A stretch of DNA of 64,000 nucleotides from JALYOK01 sp963840785 (GTDB lineage: Bacteria; Pseudomonadota; Gammaproteobacteria; Burkholderiales; JALYOK01): positions 124,001 through 188,000 of the forward strand of contig CAWJAF010000007.1 of the NCBI GenBank assembly GCA_963840785.1, given 5' to 3'. The notes under the pieces are model-generated. The model made no database searches. It saw nothing but the letters and a program-made list of their open reading frames with translations, and had not been told where the DNA came from. Of this stretch, positions 26,784 through 35,215 are shown one piece after another. Position 1 is the first letter of the stretch, and each line of letters begins with the position of its first letter. Both the position numbers and the translations under genes were made by a program.

Positions 26784-26966
26784 ATGAATGCAGTAGTAAA
26801 CAACAAGGCATACATGTGCCTAATTTGCGGGTGGATTTATAGCGAAGTCGACGGCGTGCCGGAAGAGGGCATCGCGCCGGGAACCAAGTGGGAAGACGTA
26901 CCGATCAACTGGGTGTGCCCAGAATGCGGCGCGCGTAAGGAAGATTTTGAGATGGTGGAGATTTAA
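26784..26966 (+). CDS. rubA: Rubredoxin
   Basis: A 60-residue iron protein. The two knuckles CLICG and CPECG hold one Fe(Cys)4 centre, and the family core EGIAPGTKWEDVPINWVCP is present. It is a small cytoplasmic electron carrier. Its place beside thiD/hemL is common in betaproteobacteria. A hairpin repeat follows 38 bases after the stop and may end its transcript. Confidence 0.96.
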   Translation: MNAVVNNKAYMCLICGWIYSEVDGVPEEGIAPGTKWEDVPINWVCPECGARKEDFEMVEI

Positions 26967-27004
26967 GCCCGACAATTTCACCTCTTGTAGCCCTTGGCCA
27001 CCCG

Positions 27005-27084
27005 GTCATTCCTGCGAAGGCGGGAATCCATTTGGCCTTTGGGACTGCAACGGTACTATGGATTCCCGCCTTCGCAGGAATGAC
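27005..27084. repeat. Long palindromic intergenic repeat (GTCATTCC family)
   Basis: Perfect 27-base inverted arms, beginning GTCATTCCTGCGAAGGCGGG and ending in its complement, flank a 26-base centre. It lies between the converging rubredoxin and uppP genes and could act as a two-way terminator. Shorter relatives are at about 27927-27952 and at 31191-31216. Confidence 0.85.
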
Positions 27085-27099
27085 AGTCAAAAGTAATCG

Positions 27100-27906
27100 C
27101 TAAACGCGATTCCAGTAATACAGCAACACCAACGTCCCGAATATCAATCGATACCACGCAAAGCCATTGAACGTATGGCTTGAAACGAAGCGTATCAACG
27201 CCCGCACGGCAATCAACGCCGCGACAAACGACGTTACGAAACCAACTGCGAACATCGGCAGATCAGTCATCTGCAGCAAATCGCGATGCTTGAACACATC
27301 GTAAAACGTCGCTGCGAACATCGTCGGAATGGCCAGAAAGAATGAAAACTCCGTTGCCGTTTGGCGCGACAAACCCGAGAGCATGCCGCCGATAATCGTC
27401 GCGCCGGCGCGCGAAGTGCCGGGGATAAGCGACACCGCTTGCGCGATACCCACCATTAGCGCATCACGCGCCGTCATGTCGTCGACGTCTTTCACGCGCG
27501 GCCGCAAATGCAGCCGTTCCACCCAAAAAATGACGAATGCGCCGAGGATTAAGGCGATCGCAACACTGATCGGATTAAAGAACAGCGCTTTAATCGTTTT
27601 GATGAAAAAGAATCCCAACAACGCGGAAGGCAAAAACGCAATAATTAAATTGGCGATGAAGCGTTGCGCAGTGGAATTCGACAACATGCCGGTGATGGTA
27701 TTCGCCACCCGCTCGCGGTATTCCCATACCACCGCCAAAATCGCACCCAGTTGAATCACGATCTCAAAAACTTTGGCTTTGTCGTCGTTAAAACCCAGCC
27801 AATCTCCGACAATAATGAGATGGCCTGTGCTCGAAACCGGCAAAAATTCCGTCGCGCCTTCGACGATGCCCAAGATGAAGGCGTGAAAAAGATTAATTAA
27901 ATCCAT
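27100..27906 (-). CDS. uppP: Undecaprenyl-diphosphatase (UppP/BacA)
   Basis: An integral membrane enzyme of 268 residues that recycles undecaprenyl pyrophosphate for cell-wall synthesis and confers bacitracin tolerance. Both family motifs are present: GIVEGATEFLPVSSTGHL near residue 13 and SLIPGTSRAGATIIGGML near 165. There are about eight hydrophobic segments. It is flanked by members of the GTCATTCC repeat family on both sides. Confidence 0.96.
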   Translation of the reverse strand: MDLINLFHAFILGIVEGATEFLPVSSTGHLIIVGDWLGFNDDKAKVFEIVIQLGAILAVVWEYRERVANTITGMLSNSTAQRFIANLIIAFLPSALLGFFFIKTIKALFFNPISVAIALILGAFVIFWVERLHLRPRVKDVDDMTARDALMVGIAQAVSLIPGTSRAGATIIGGMLSGLSRQTATEFSFFLAIPTMFAATFYDVFKHRDLLQMTDLPMFAVGFVTSFVAALIAVRALIRFVSSHTFNGFAWYRLIFGTLVLLYYWNRV

Positions 27907-27926
27907 TGTTATTCTTTGCTTTGATC

Positions 27927-27952
27927 GTCATCCCCGCGAAGGCGGGGATCCA
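27927..27952. repeat. Short copy of the GTCATTCC repeat family
   Basis: The core CCCCGCGAAGGCGGGG with GTCAT upstream is the same sequence type as the arms at 27005 and the copy at 31191. It forms a small hairpin in the upstream region of uppP. Confidence 0.7.
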
Positions 27953-27999
27953 GCGTCTTTAAATTGAGAAGGGAAACAACAAACTACGTTATAGCAGAA

Positions 28000-28395
28000 T
28001 TATTCCTCTAATAAATCTGCCTGAGGTTTCTTGGTGAATTCCTCGGCTAACTCGGCCAGATCAGGCGGCAACACGCGAAACAATTTCTTCTTCAGTTGCT
28101 CCATCATCACCGCGAACTGGAAACCATATTCCAAGCGCATTTCCGTCATAAAGTTACGAACTTTTTCCTTTAAATCCGGGGCCATCGGCAATTGCAAACC
28201 CATCATCGCGCCCTTCATGTATTCCTTCAAGCCTGCAATGTCCTCAAGCGAAAAATGTTTTTGCAACAATTTTTCCACGTTGCGCCACTCGATGCCGGCG
28301 AGCGCAGATTCGGTTGATGCGCCGGTTTCTGTCGCCGCAAATACAGGTGTGCTCAACGCCAAAACGGTCGTCAACAAAATAGTTCTTAAAAACAT
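28000..28395 (-). CDS. Exported hypothetical protein
   Basis: A 131-residue protein that I do not recognise. I start it at ATG 28395, where a clear signal peptide begins (FLRTILLTTVLALSTPVFAA); the longer open frame upstream lacks this. The mature part is helical and charged (WRNVEKLLQKHFSLEDIAGLKEYM in part, ELAEEFTKKPQADLLEE), with methionine-rich stretches (MKGAMMGLQLPM). It is probably periplasmic. There is no obvious operon partner except the small gene upstream at 28457-28741. Confidence 0.65.
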   Translation of the reverse strand: MFLRTILLTTVLALSTPVFAATETGASTESALAGIEWRNVEKLLQKHFSLEDIAGLKEYMKGAMMGLQLPMAPDLKEKVRNFMTEMRLEYGFQFAVMMEQLKKKLFRVLPPDLAELAEEFTKKPQADLLEE

Positions 28396-28456
28396 TGGTA
28401 CACCCCAATTAGGATATCGCAACTGGAATACGTAACCGCAAAAAAATCGTTGCCGA

Positions 28457-28741
28457 TTAGTTTCGATCAGGAACCGGCGGCGCAACCGATTCCGACGCGG
28501 CCGGGGGTGATTTTCCGAATTTCGGGACCGGCGCCTCGTCGTCATCGTGGCGTTGCTTCGGTCTTTTGTAGCGGAACTTAAATTCCTCTTCTGCATTTTG
28601 ACTTCGCGGTTTTTCTTTTTGCACTTGATTATCCTCTTGAATCGCCACACCTGCGCCCTCGCCGCGCGCCACTTCCTGCGCGCCAGCAAACGCAATCAAC
28701 AGCGGAAAGTGCAACGCTGACATCGGCAGGCTAGCTTTCAT
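28457..28741 (-). CDS. Small hypothetical protein, possibly exported
   Basis: An unrecognised 94-residue frame from ATG 28741. The N-terminus is moderately hydrophobic (MSALHFPLLIAFAGAQ), followed by a very charged, low-complexity region (EEEFKFRYKRPKQRHDDDE) and a proline-rich end. The composition resembles a signal-anchored small protein, but there is no family match I can name, and it could be a chance frame. Confidence 0.4.
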   Translation of the reverse strand: MKASLPMSALHFPLLIAFAGAQEVARGEGAGVAIQEDNQVQKEKPRSQNAEEEFKFRYKRPKQRHDDDEAPVPKFGKSPPAASESVAPPVPDRN

Positions 28742-28845
28742 CGGGCCTTCCAATTTGAATGGCTGAGGTCATAGGTATATTTTAATCCCAACTCGACGCC
28801 GTGTAGCGATGTTCACTCTCCACATTGCGCGATCAAATACAGAAT

Positions 28846-28881
28846 AGTAAGATTCTTACTTCTGAAAAGTAATACTTTAGG
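28846..28881. promoter_or_regulatory. Paired palindromes, likely operator of the second AbrB-PIN pair
   Basis: AGTAAGATTCTTACT (arms AGTAAG/CTTACT) is followed by AAGTAATACTT and TACTTTAGG, 11-46 bases before the antitoxin ATG. The last half-site is identical to that in front of the broken AbrB-PIN pair at 1.2 kb. Autoregulation is inferred. Confidence 0.55.
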
Positions 28882-28891
28882 CGAGGTAAAC

Positions 28892-29155
28892 ATGCGCATT
28901 ACCAGCAAAGGTCAGGTCACAATTCCGCAAGCCATTCGCGAAAAAGCCGGGTTGCTTCCCCATACCGAAGTTGAGTTTCATTTTGTGCGGGGCCAAGTGG
29001 TACTTAAGCCGGTGATCAAGGCGACCGTCGTAGGAGAAGAAAGTATATCGCCGATTCGCGCTGCGATCCGGCGGGCGCGTGGTTCGGGCAACAATCCCAT
29101 GTTTAAGGGCTGGACCACGGATCAAATCATGCTGTTTTTGCGCGGCGACGATTAA
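28892..29155 (+). CDS. vapB: AbrB-type antitoxin (VapB-like)
   Basis: An 87-residue protein. The N-terminal AbrB domain is RITSKGQVTIPQAIREKAGLL, followed by a beta hairpin (VEFHFVRGQVVLKPV). The C-terminal toxin-binding tail (IRRARGSGNNPMFKGWTTDQIMLFLRG in part) is typical of VapB proteins with MeSxDEIMxLxRG-like ends. Its TAA overlaps the ATG of the PIN gene (TAATG). A good ribosome site (AGGCGAGG) lies upstream. Confidence 0.9.
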   Translation: MRITSKGQVTIPQAIREKAGLLPHTEVEFHFVRGQVVLKPVIKATVVGEESISPIRAAIRRARGSGNNPMFKGWTTDQIMLFLRGDD

Positions 29156-29613
29156 TGGCGAAACGCGTTTTGCGTGCGCGCGAACCCAATGCAAGGTATT
29201 CCGTTGCGCAACACGTTTTGATTGACAGCAATGTTTTAATCGATGTAATCGATAACGATCCTAAGTGGGCGGATTGGTCCGAAGCGCAACTCGTGCCTTT
29301 GGCCGAAGCTGGGCTCGCCGTCATTAATCCGCTCATCTACGCCGAGGTTGCAGTCAGCTTTAATTCCCTGGAGGATTTGGAAGGCGCGCTACAGCCGTTC
29401 AAAGTAAACCGCGAAACCTTACCCTGGCCCGCCGCTTACCTGGCAAGCCAAGCGTTCCAACTCTATCGGCGGCGCGGCGGCGCACGCCGATCCCCGATGC
29501 CGGAATTTTATATTGGTGCGCATGCAAGTTTAGCGGGTTACGCACTGCTCACGCGCGATGCGCGGCGCTATCGTGAATATTTTCCGAAGCTAAAAATTAT
29601 CGAACCGAGTTAG
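29155..29613 (+). CDS. vapC: PIN-domain ribonuclease toxin (VapC-like)
   Basis: A 152-residue PIN protein with the acidic catalytic residues in place: HVLIDSNVLIDVI, INPLIYAEVAVSF, then SPMPEFYIGAHASLAGYALLTRD (in part). VapC enzymes cut tRNA or rRNA; the target is not known here. The first ~20 residues are unusual for VapC, so initiation may really be a little downstream, although the TAATG coupling favours 29155. The module is intact. Confidence 0.9.
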   Translation: MAKRVLRAREPNARYSVAQHVLIDSNVLIDVIDNDPKWADWSEAQLVPLAEAGLAVINPLIYAEVAVSFNSLEDLEGALQPFKVNRETLPWPAAYLASQAFQLYRRRGGARRSPMPEFYIGAHASLAGYALLTRDARRYREYFPKLKIIEPS

Positions 29614-29619
29614 GAATTT

Positions 29620-29871
29620 ATGCCCTTATCCTGGAATGAAATTCGCGATCGCGCCACACATTTTCAAAAGCGCTGGAAAGCCGCTGAAAAAGAAAATGCC
29701 GAATCGCAATCGTTTTGGACAGAATTCCTGCATATCTTCGATATTGACCGCGAACGTGTCGGGCTATTTGAAAAGCAAGTCGAGATCAAGCGCGCGCGAA
29801 AAAGCAAAGCCTGCGTCCATTCCGAAGAAGCGAAGATCTCTGTTGCTAATTCTTACCTTAACAACCTATAA
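29620..29871 (+). pseudogene. N-terminal fragment of an MmeI-like restriction-methylation protein
   Basis: An 83-codon frame starting PLSWNEIRDRATHFQKRW and containing ESQSFWTEFLHIFDIDRERVGLFE. This matches the N-terminal ~60 residues of large type IIL (MmeI-like) or class I DNA methyltransferase polypeptides of roughly 900 or more residues. Everything beyond that is missing and the frame ends after ANSYLNNL. It is best read as the stump of a lost restriction-modification gene next to a TA pair. Confidence 0.65.
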
Positions 29872-29944
29872 TTTTTATAGGTCGGCCAAAAACTAAAATG
29901 CTCGCTAAGCTGTCCAAATCTCAACTTTAATCGGTTATTCGGAC

Positions 29945-30205
29945 AGTTTCTCGGGATAGCAGCCGCGTCGCGTTTACGGATCATGTGCTCATAAGAATGA
30001 AGGAGCGCCAGATCACGCCGGACATGGCGTTGAACGTTTTGCGAAATGGCTTATTGATCCGCGAACCCGAATTTAACTTGGCCAAAGGAAATATTGAATG
30101 CCGCATGGAATGGAGAAGTTTACTACCGGACGTGATATTGGAATTGTTGTTGCATTAAGCGATGATCACCCGGCTTTACTCGTCATCACGGCGGTGGAGT
30201 TGTAA
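29945..30205 (+). pseudogene. DUF4258 (MqsR-like) toxin, frameshifted
   Basis: A frame without an ordinary start codon encodes SRVAFTDHVLIRMKERQITPD, continuing ALNVLRNGLLIREPEFNLA to CRME near 30110. A neighbouring frame continues EKFTTGRDIGIVVALSDDHP and ALLVITAVEL to TAA 30203-30205. Together they form a small RelE/MqsR-type DUF4258 domain of about 80-85 residues. A 1-base loss (or 2-base gain) near 30113 breaks it. The XRE-type gene starts three bases after the stop, giving the usual DUF4258 toxin - XRE antitoxin order. Confidence 0.65.
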
Positions 30206-30207
30206 AA

Positions 30208-30666
30208 ATGGCAGAAATGTATAGATTTTCAGACGGCGGCCTGCGCAATGTGTGGCTCGCCAATGGTTTCACTTTTAAGAGAACGCCGGATGGCAATGCA
30301 GTCGCAATTGAGGATGTTTCGGGGTTAACGCGTGCGATTTGCGCCGCGCTTACAAATAAACCCAGTCAACTCACTGGAGCGGAGTTTCGTTATTTGCGGT
30401 TGCATTTGGATTTATCTCAAAGAAATCTCTCTGACCTGCTCGGAAATACCGAACAAGCCGTTGCCAACTGGGAGAAAACCAGCAGACTCCCGCTTTGGGG
30501 TGATCGAAATATTCGATTGCTGTGGAAGGCGCGTGAGCACGGCAACGAAACGATTAAACGCGTGATGGATCGCCTGAAAATTGTCGAGCAGGTTACGCAA
30601 TCAAAAATCATCTTGAAAGAAACCCGCTCGGGATGGAAAAGTCGGGTCGAGCCTCTAACTGCTTGA
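30208..30666 (+). CDS. XRE-family regulator/antitoxin partner of the DUF4258 toxin
   Basis: A 152-residue protein. The N-terminal ~50 residues (YRFSDGGLRNVWLANGFTFK) resemble the extra domain of MqsA-like antitoxins that pair with DUF4258. A central helix-turn-helix follows (RLHLDLSQRNLSDLLGNTEQ, VANWEK at residues ~72-100). No zinc-binding cysteines are present, unlike MqsA. It probably represses its own operon and bound the now broken toxin. Confidence 0.8.
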   Translation: MAEMYRFSDGGLRNVWLANGFTFKRTPDGNAVAIEDVSGLTRAICAALTNKPSQLTGAEFRYLRLHLDLSQRNLSDLLGNTEQAVANWEKTSRLPLWGDRNIRLLWKAREHGNETIKRVMDRLKIVEQVTQSKIILKETRSGWKSRVEPLTA

Positions 30667-30778
30667 CGCCTCAATCGACGTAGCCATTGCGCACGAACTA
30701 TTTTCGCCGACTACTTGATTTACCGTCCGTTGAACCGACATAAAGTGTTGCATGTCAGCTTCGTTGAAAGGCGTTACG

Positions 30779-31099
30779 ATGGGACGATTGTTGAAATTAG
30801 GCGTATTGTGGCAATTTATAAAGCGCGAAGCCGCGACGGTTTGGCTGCTGCTGCGCAACCCCAACGCGCCACTCCCCGCGAAAATTCTTGCTGTCGCGGC
30901 GGCGCTTTATTTGTTTTCCCCCCTGGATATTGTTACTGACTTCATACCGATTCTCGGTTGGATCGACGATGCGATTATCGTTAGCGCGTTGCTGAGTTTG
31001 GCTTATCGCTTGTTGCCGGCGGATTTGTATGAGTCTTTGAAACGGCAGGCAGCCAAGCGAAACGGCGATCAGCCGATTGATGTGACGCCGACAGCGTAA
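30779..31099 (+). CDS. DUF1232 (YkvA-type) membrane protein
   Basis: A 106-residue protein with the DUF1232 signature LYLFSPLDIVTDFIPILGWI and two hydrophobic segments. It is probably an inner-membrane protein of unknown function. The start is ATG 30779 (MGRLLKLG); a start at 30752 is possible in the same frame. Confidence 0.82.
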   Translation: MGRLLKLGVLWQFIKREAATVWLLLRNPNAPLPAKILAVAAALYLFSPLDIVTDFIPILGWIDDAIIVSALLSLAYRLLPADLYESLKRQAAKRNGDQPIDVTPTA

Positions 31100-31190
31100 G
31101 TACGGCTTCGCGCACGACAACTTAATTCCTATGATGGCCTGAGAACCAATACTGGCGCGGCTTTACAAGCATTCCATCGCGCACAACGGA

Positions 31191-31216
31191 GTCATTCCCG
31201 CGAAGGCGGGAATGAC
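31191..31216. repeat. GTCATTCC palindromic repeat, short copy
   Basis: Perfect arms GTCATTCCCGC / GCGGGAATGAC around GAAG. This is the same family as 27005-27084 and 27927-27952. It lies between the converging DUF1232 gene and the small membrane protein gene and could terminate transcription. Confidence 0.85.
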
Positions 31217-31256
31217 AATTTATGAGGTCTCGAATCAATAATTGCGGATCGGATTT

Positions 31257-31548
31257 TTAGCGAATCAATTCGTAGGACACCGCACCGGAAATTCGCCGCG
31301 TGAGCTTACGGACACTCACGTTGTTTCCGATGCTGAGCGTTCCGGGATGTTCAAGCTTAATAATCGCTGTCGTTCCATCAGGAAGTTTTACGAAGACCTC
31401 CGCACTCGGCGGGCCTGATGGCGTTGGAATCGCCTTCACATTTTCGATGGTTGCCGCGAGCGTTTCTCCCGGCTGCACCGGCCGGTCAAGCAAAAACCAA
31501 CCGATCAGCAGCGCGACGACAACGAGAAAATATCCAACCGAGATTCAT
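31257..31548 (-). pseudogene. Small membrane-anchored protein, frameshifted at a T-run
   Basis: ATG 31548 begins MNLGWIF. Removing one T from the TTTT run just after it (near 31525-31530) continues LVVVALLIGWFLLDRPVQPG, then TIENVKAIPTPSGPPSAEVF and a beta-rich end GNNVSVRKLTRRISGAVSYE. The intended product is about 96 residues: one membrane helix plus a small extracytoplasmic beta domain. The family is not known. The break sits in a homopolymer and may be an error. Confidence 0.6.
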
Positions 31549-31553
31549 GGCGA

Positions 31554-31901
31554 TTAATTGAACGTGAGGTAGATTTTGTCGTCTTGCGTCGGGTAGAAAA
31601 ACTTTACTTCGTTGCCAGCTTTCACCAATTTGCCGCAGCCATCGTATTTCCATTTTTCCCAGGTGATACACAGCTTTCCGCCCTCGACGCGCCAGGTGCC
31701 TTTGTCGACGGTGTGGCCTTCGTTGCCGGCAAGCGTGCCGTCATCTTTGAACGTGAGGCGAAAACTCGCGGCTGACGGCCCGGTTGCGCCTAAGCGTTTG
31801 CCTTTCACCATGGCGGTGATCGCGTTGTCGTCGAGCGCGATGTCTTCCGCGGATACGAGGCCGGCCGCCGTGGCGGCAAGTAGAAAAGCGATGTAACGCA
31901 T
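31554..31901 (-). CDS. Exported hypothetical protein
   Basis: A 115-residue protein with a signal peptide (RYIAFLLAATAAGLVSA) and a small beta-rich mature domain (SFRLTFKDDGTLAGNEGHTV, KGTWRVEGGKLCITWEKWKY, ending KIYLTFN) with two cysteines that could pair. It resembles short lipocalin-like or DUF995-like periplasmic proteins, but I cannot name the family. It lies directly upstream of the small membrane-protein gene on the same strand. Confidence 0.72.
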   Translation of the reverse strand: MRYIAFLLAATAAGLVSAEDIALDDNAITAMVKGKRLGATGPSAASFRLTFKDDGTLAGNEGHTVDKGTWRVEGGKLCITWEKWKYDGCGKLVKAGNEVKFFYPTQDDKIYLTFN

Positions 31902-32075
31902 GTTGGTTCCTCCTCAGTAAAAATGGCCGACTGATTTTCAGTTTCGATGATTATGCCGGGTTTGCAGCGTGGCGAATAGTCCAAAACTAGCTTGGGCACT
32001 GCCTGGAGAGGCAATATCCATGCGGCTCTACAAGCATCGTCGTAGCGGGCACGCGGCGAGGAGTAAAATCACGCT

Positions 32076-34443
32076 ATGCAACTCGCTCCGCAAACCTCAA
32101 AAGACATTTTTTCCCATCGCAAATATTGGGCCGCGCGCTTCGGCCCCGCGCCTTATTTGCCAATGACGCGCGCCGAGATGGATGCGCTCGGCTGGGATTC
32201 CTGCGACATCATCGTCGTCAGCGGCGATGCTTATGTCGATCATCCCAGTTTCGGCATGGCGATCATCGGCCGGTTGTTGGAATCGCAAGGTTTTCGCGTC
32301 GGCATTATCGCGCAACCCGACTGGCAATCGGCCGACGCGTTCAAAGCCCTCGGCAAACCGAATTTATTTTTCGGCATTACCGCCGGCAATATGGATTCGA
32401 TGGTCAACCGCTACACCTCGGATCGCCGCGTGCGCTCGGACGATGCTTACACGCCCGGCGACATCGGCGGCAAGCGCCCCGATCGCGCGGTGATCGTGTA
32501 TTCGCAGCGCGCCCGCGAAGCCTATGGCGGCGTGCCTATCATCATCGGCGGCATCGAGGCAAGCCTGCGCCGCATCGCGCATTTCGATTATTGGTCGGAG
32601 AAAGTTCGCCGCTCGGTGTTGGTCGATGCGAAGGCGGATTTGTTGGTGTATGGCAATGCCGAGCGCGCGATCGTCGATATCGCCCATCGTCTTGCGGCGA
32701 AAGTGCCGGTGAATGAGATTACCGATATTCGCGGCACGGCGTTTTTGCGAAATGCGACGCCGGATGGTTGGATTGAAATCGATTCGACTACGATTGATGA
32801 GCCGGGGGCGATTAATCCGCCTATTGATCCTTATGCGATGACACCGACCGCAATTAGTCCAGCCGGTGAGATAAAATCAATAGCGAGTCCCCTCCCCTTC
32901 AAGGGGAGGGAGAGGGTGGGGATGGGTTCGTCGACGCTTGATACACAGTCGACGCCCATCCCCCACCCAACCTCCCCCTTGAAGGGGGAGGAGAATAACT
33001 CTAGCGCCGAGGCTACTGTTCAAATGTCGGCAGAGAATAAAACCGTCAGCGTCGTCCGTTTCATCAAGCAAGTTAAAAACGAAGACCGCGCCCGCAGCGC
33101 CATCCGCATGCCCGCGTACGAATCGCTAGTAAACGACCCAATTCTCTACGCCCACGCCTCACGCATCTTGCATGTCGAATCGAATCCAGGCAATGCCCGC
33201 GCCCTCGTACAGCGCCACGGCGATAAAGATGTATGGCTGAATCCGCCGCCGATACCGCTGACGACCAAGGAAATGGACGGCGTCTACGAATTTCCGTACA
33301 AGCGTCTGCCGCATCCGAGTTATGGCAAAGCGAAAATTCCTGCCTATGAAATGATTCGTTTTTCGATTGCGATTCAGCGCGGTTGTTTCGGCGGCTGTAC
33401 ATTTTGCTCGATCACGGAACACGAAGGTCGCATCATCCAAAGTCGTTCGGAAAATTCCGTGATTCGCGAAATCGAAACCATTCGCGATTCCGTGCCGGGT
33501 TTCACCGGCGTGATTTCCGACCTCGGCGGGCCGACGGCGAACATGTATCGCCTCGCCTGCAAGAGCAAGGAAATCGAATCGGCGTGTCGGCGGCCATCGT
33601 GCGTGTTTCCCGCCGTATGTCCGAACTTGAATACCGATCACGCGCCGCTGATCAAACTCTATCGCCGCGCGCGCGAATTGCCCGGCATCAAGAAGGTTTT
33701 GATCGCCTCGGGCGTACGCTACGACCTTGCGATCGAATCGCCGGAATATGTGAAGGAACTCGCGCAACATCACGTCGGCGGCTATTTGAAAATCGCGCCA
33801 GAAGCGATCGGCGATGGGCCGCTGTCAAAAATGATGAAGCCGGGCGTCGGCGCCTATTACAAGTTCAAAGAATTGTTCGACAAATTTTCCAAGGAAGCCG
33901 GCAAGGAACAATATTTGATTCCCTATTTCATCGCCGCGCATCCCGGAACGACCGATAACGACATGCTCGAACTCGCGCTGTGGCTCAAGCAAAACGGTTT
34001 TCGCGCCGATCAAGTGCAAGCGTTTTTGCCGGGCCCGATGGCAACCGCAACGGCGATGTATCACTCGGGTAAAAATCCGCTGCGCAAAGTCACGCGCGAC
34101 AGTGAAGATATCGTGATTCCCAAAGGCACGAAACAACGCCGCTTACACAAAGCATTTTTGCGTTATCACGATCCGGAAAATTGGCCGTTGCTGCGCGACG
34201 CGCTAAAAGAATATGGGCCGCGTGGATTTGATCGGCAACGGCAAACGGCAATTGATCCCGAGCTTTCAACCGCTCGGTACCGGCCGCACTCCCGCGGGCG
34301 CGCGACGCGCCGACCGCAGCAAATCGTTTCGCACGCAACACACCGGTTTGCCGATCACGCCGCGCGCGCCTGCTGGGCGTCGTCCGGCACAAGGGATTAA
34401 TCCCGGCAGTCCAACAGGACGCGGCAAACGTCGCAGCGGCTAA
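32076..34443 (+). CDS. ygiQ: YgiQ-family radical SAM protein (frameshift near its 3' end)
   Basis: A radical SAM protein of the UPF0313/YgiQ family, ~780 residues; the function is unknown. The Fe-S motif CFGGCTFCSITEHEGR (CxxxCxxC) is near residue 445, and the N-terminal region DIIVVSGDAYVDHPSFGMAI is characteristic. There are two oddities. A palindromic repeat is inserted in frame around residues 271-306. Near 34210 the family's C-terminus (MGRVDLIGNGKRQLIPSFQP) continues in another frame to the stop at 34441-34443, so the 774-residue frame ending at 34400 has a false tail. One base change would restore it. Confidence 0.88.
32889..32992. repeat. Palindromic repeat element inserted within ygiQ coding sequence
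   Basis: Two long near-complementary arms (CCTCCCCTTCAAGGGGAGG and CCTCCCCCTTGAAGGGGGAGG-type ends, then GGTGGGGATGGG / CCCATCCCCCACC, then GTCGAC) surround a short centre. The ~104-base element adds ~35 residues (SPLPFKGRERVG and so on) to YgiQ without breaking the frame. It has the look of a REP/MITE-like mobile palindrome. Confidence 0.8.
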
Positions 34444-34567
34444 GGCGGCAAGCTGGAAGGGCGCATGGATGCTAGTTCCCAGGCCATGCCATGCCAGGAG
34501 GCAAGCAGGGCTTGCTTCTTCGGCAATTGCTTCGAATCGGATCGCGCCGAAGAGAAGTCATTGGCGC

Positions 34568-35215
34568 TTACGCTAGGATCAGACTTTCCTGCCACGGAAG
34601 CGTGCTGCGCAAAATCCGTCGCGTTCCGTCCGCTGTTTGTTCGCTGAAACTGATTTCAAAATCTACCCACGCGCGCAGTGCGTCGAGGTCGTGTTCTAAA
34701 TCAGCAACGGGCAATGACGGTGCTCGCGGCCGCACGTGCATGAAATATTTACCGACCCCGATTTGCATCATGCGCGCCGCTGTGTCTGTCCCGGCGCTGA
34801 CGTTGACCCAGGGATCTTCTACGCTGTCCGGCAGCCGTTGCCAGATCTCCAAGTAATCTTGTTCGACGCCGTATTCCAACACCCGTTCCGACGTTTCGAA
34901 CACCACCCGACCGACATCGTTAAAACCCGAAGGTGGTTGAAAGTCCACTTTGCGATGCCAGTGACAAAGGTCGCCGATCACTTCTGTTAAGCCGCAGAAA
35001 CCCTGTTGCTTGGATAACCCAAGCAACTCGGTGTGATCAAGTTGCGCGAGCGATGATTTCCCGGCGCAGTTAGGCCGGCTTAACGGCACGCGAAGGTCGG
35101 CGTGCCAATCTCGGGTCTGCAGCCAATAAACTTGCGTTGTGGTGTCCTCAAATTGCGGCGTGTGCAACAACAAGCGTTGCCACACACCGAGATAGGCTTC
35201 CGGGACCTCAGCCAT
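34568..35215 (-). CDS. Conserved hypothetical protein at the end of the guanidine operon
   Basis: A 215-residue soluble protein of unknown function. The ATG at 35215 overlaps the allophanate hydrolase stop (TAATG), so it belongs to the operon; a longer frame upstream is rejected for that reason. It looks like a lipocalin-type beta barrel: GVWQRLLLHTPQ, then DTTTQVYWLQTRDWHADLRV and LSRP, CHWHRKVDFQPP, DVGRVVFE, YLEIWQRLP. There is no signal peptide. Such WLQT...DLR proteins exist in other bacteria and fungi, but I know no activity. Its position suggests a link to guanidine or nitrogen use. Confidence 0.7.
   Translation of the reverse strand: MAEVPEAYLGVWQRLLLHTPQFEDTTTQVYWLQTRDWHADLRVPLSRPNCAGKSSLAQLDHTELLGLSKQQGFCGLTEVIGDLCHWHRKVDFQPPSGFNDVGRVVFETSERVLEYGVEQDYLEIWQRLPDSVEDPWVNVSAGTDTAARMMQIGVGKYFMHVRPRAPSLPVADLEHDLDALRAWVDFEISFSEQTADGTRRILRSTLPWQESLILA

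Noticed and set aside
27005..31216. Repeats considered as a CRISPR array
   Set aside because: The copies are palindromes of unequal length in separate intergenic gaps, without regular spacers or cas genes.
33159..33773. 204-codon minus-strand frame
   Set aside because: It is antisense to the conserved radical SAM core of ygiQ.
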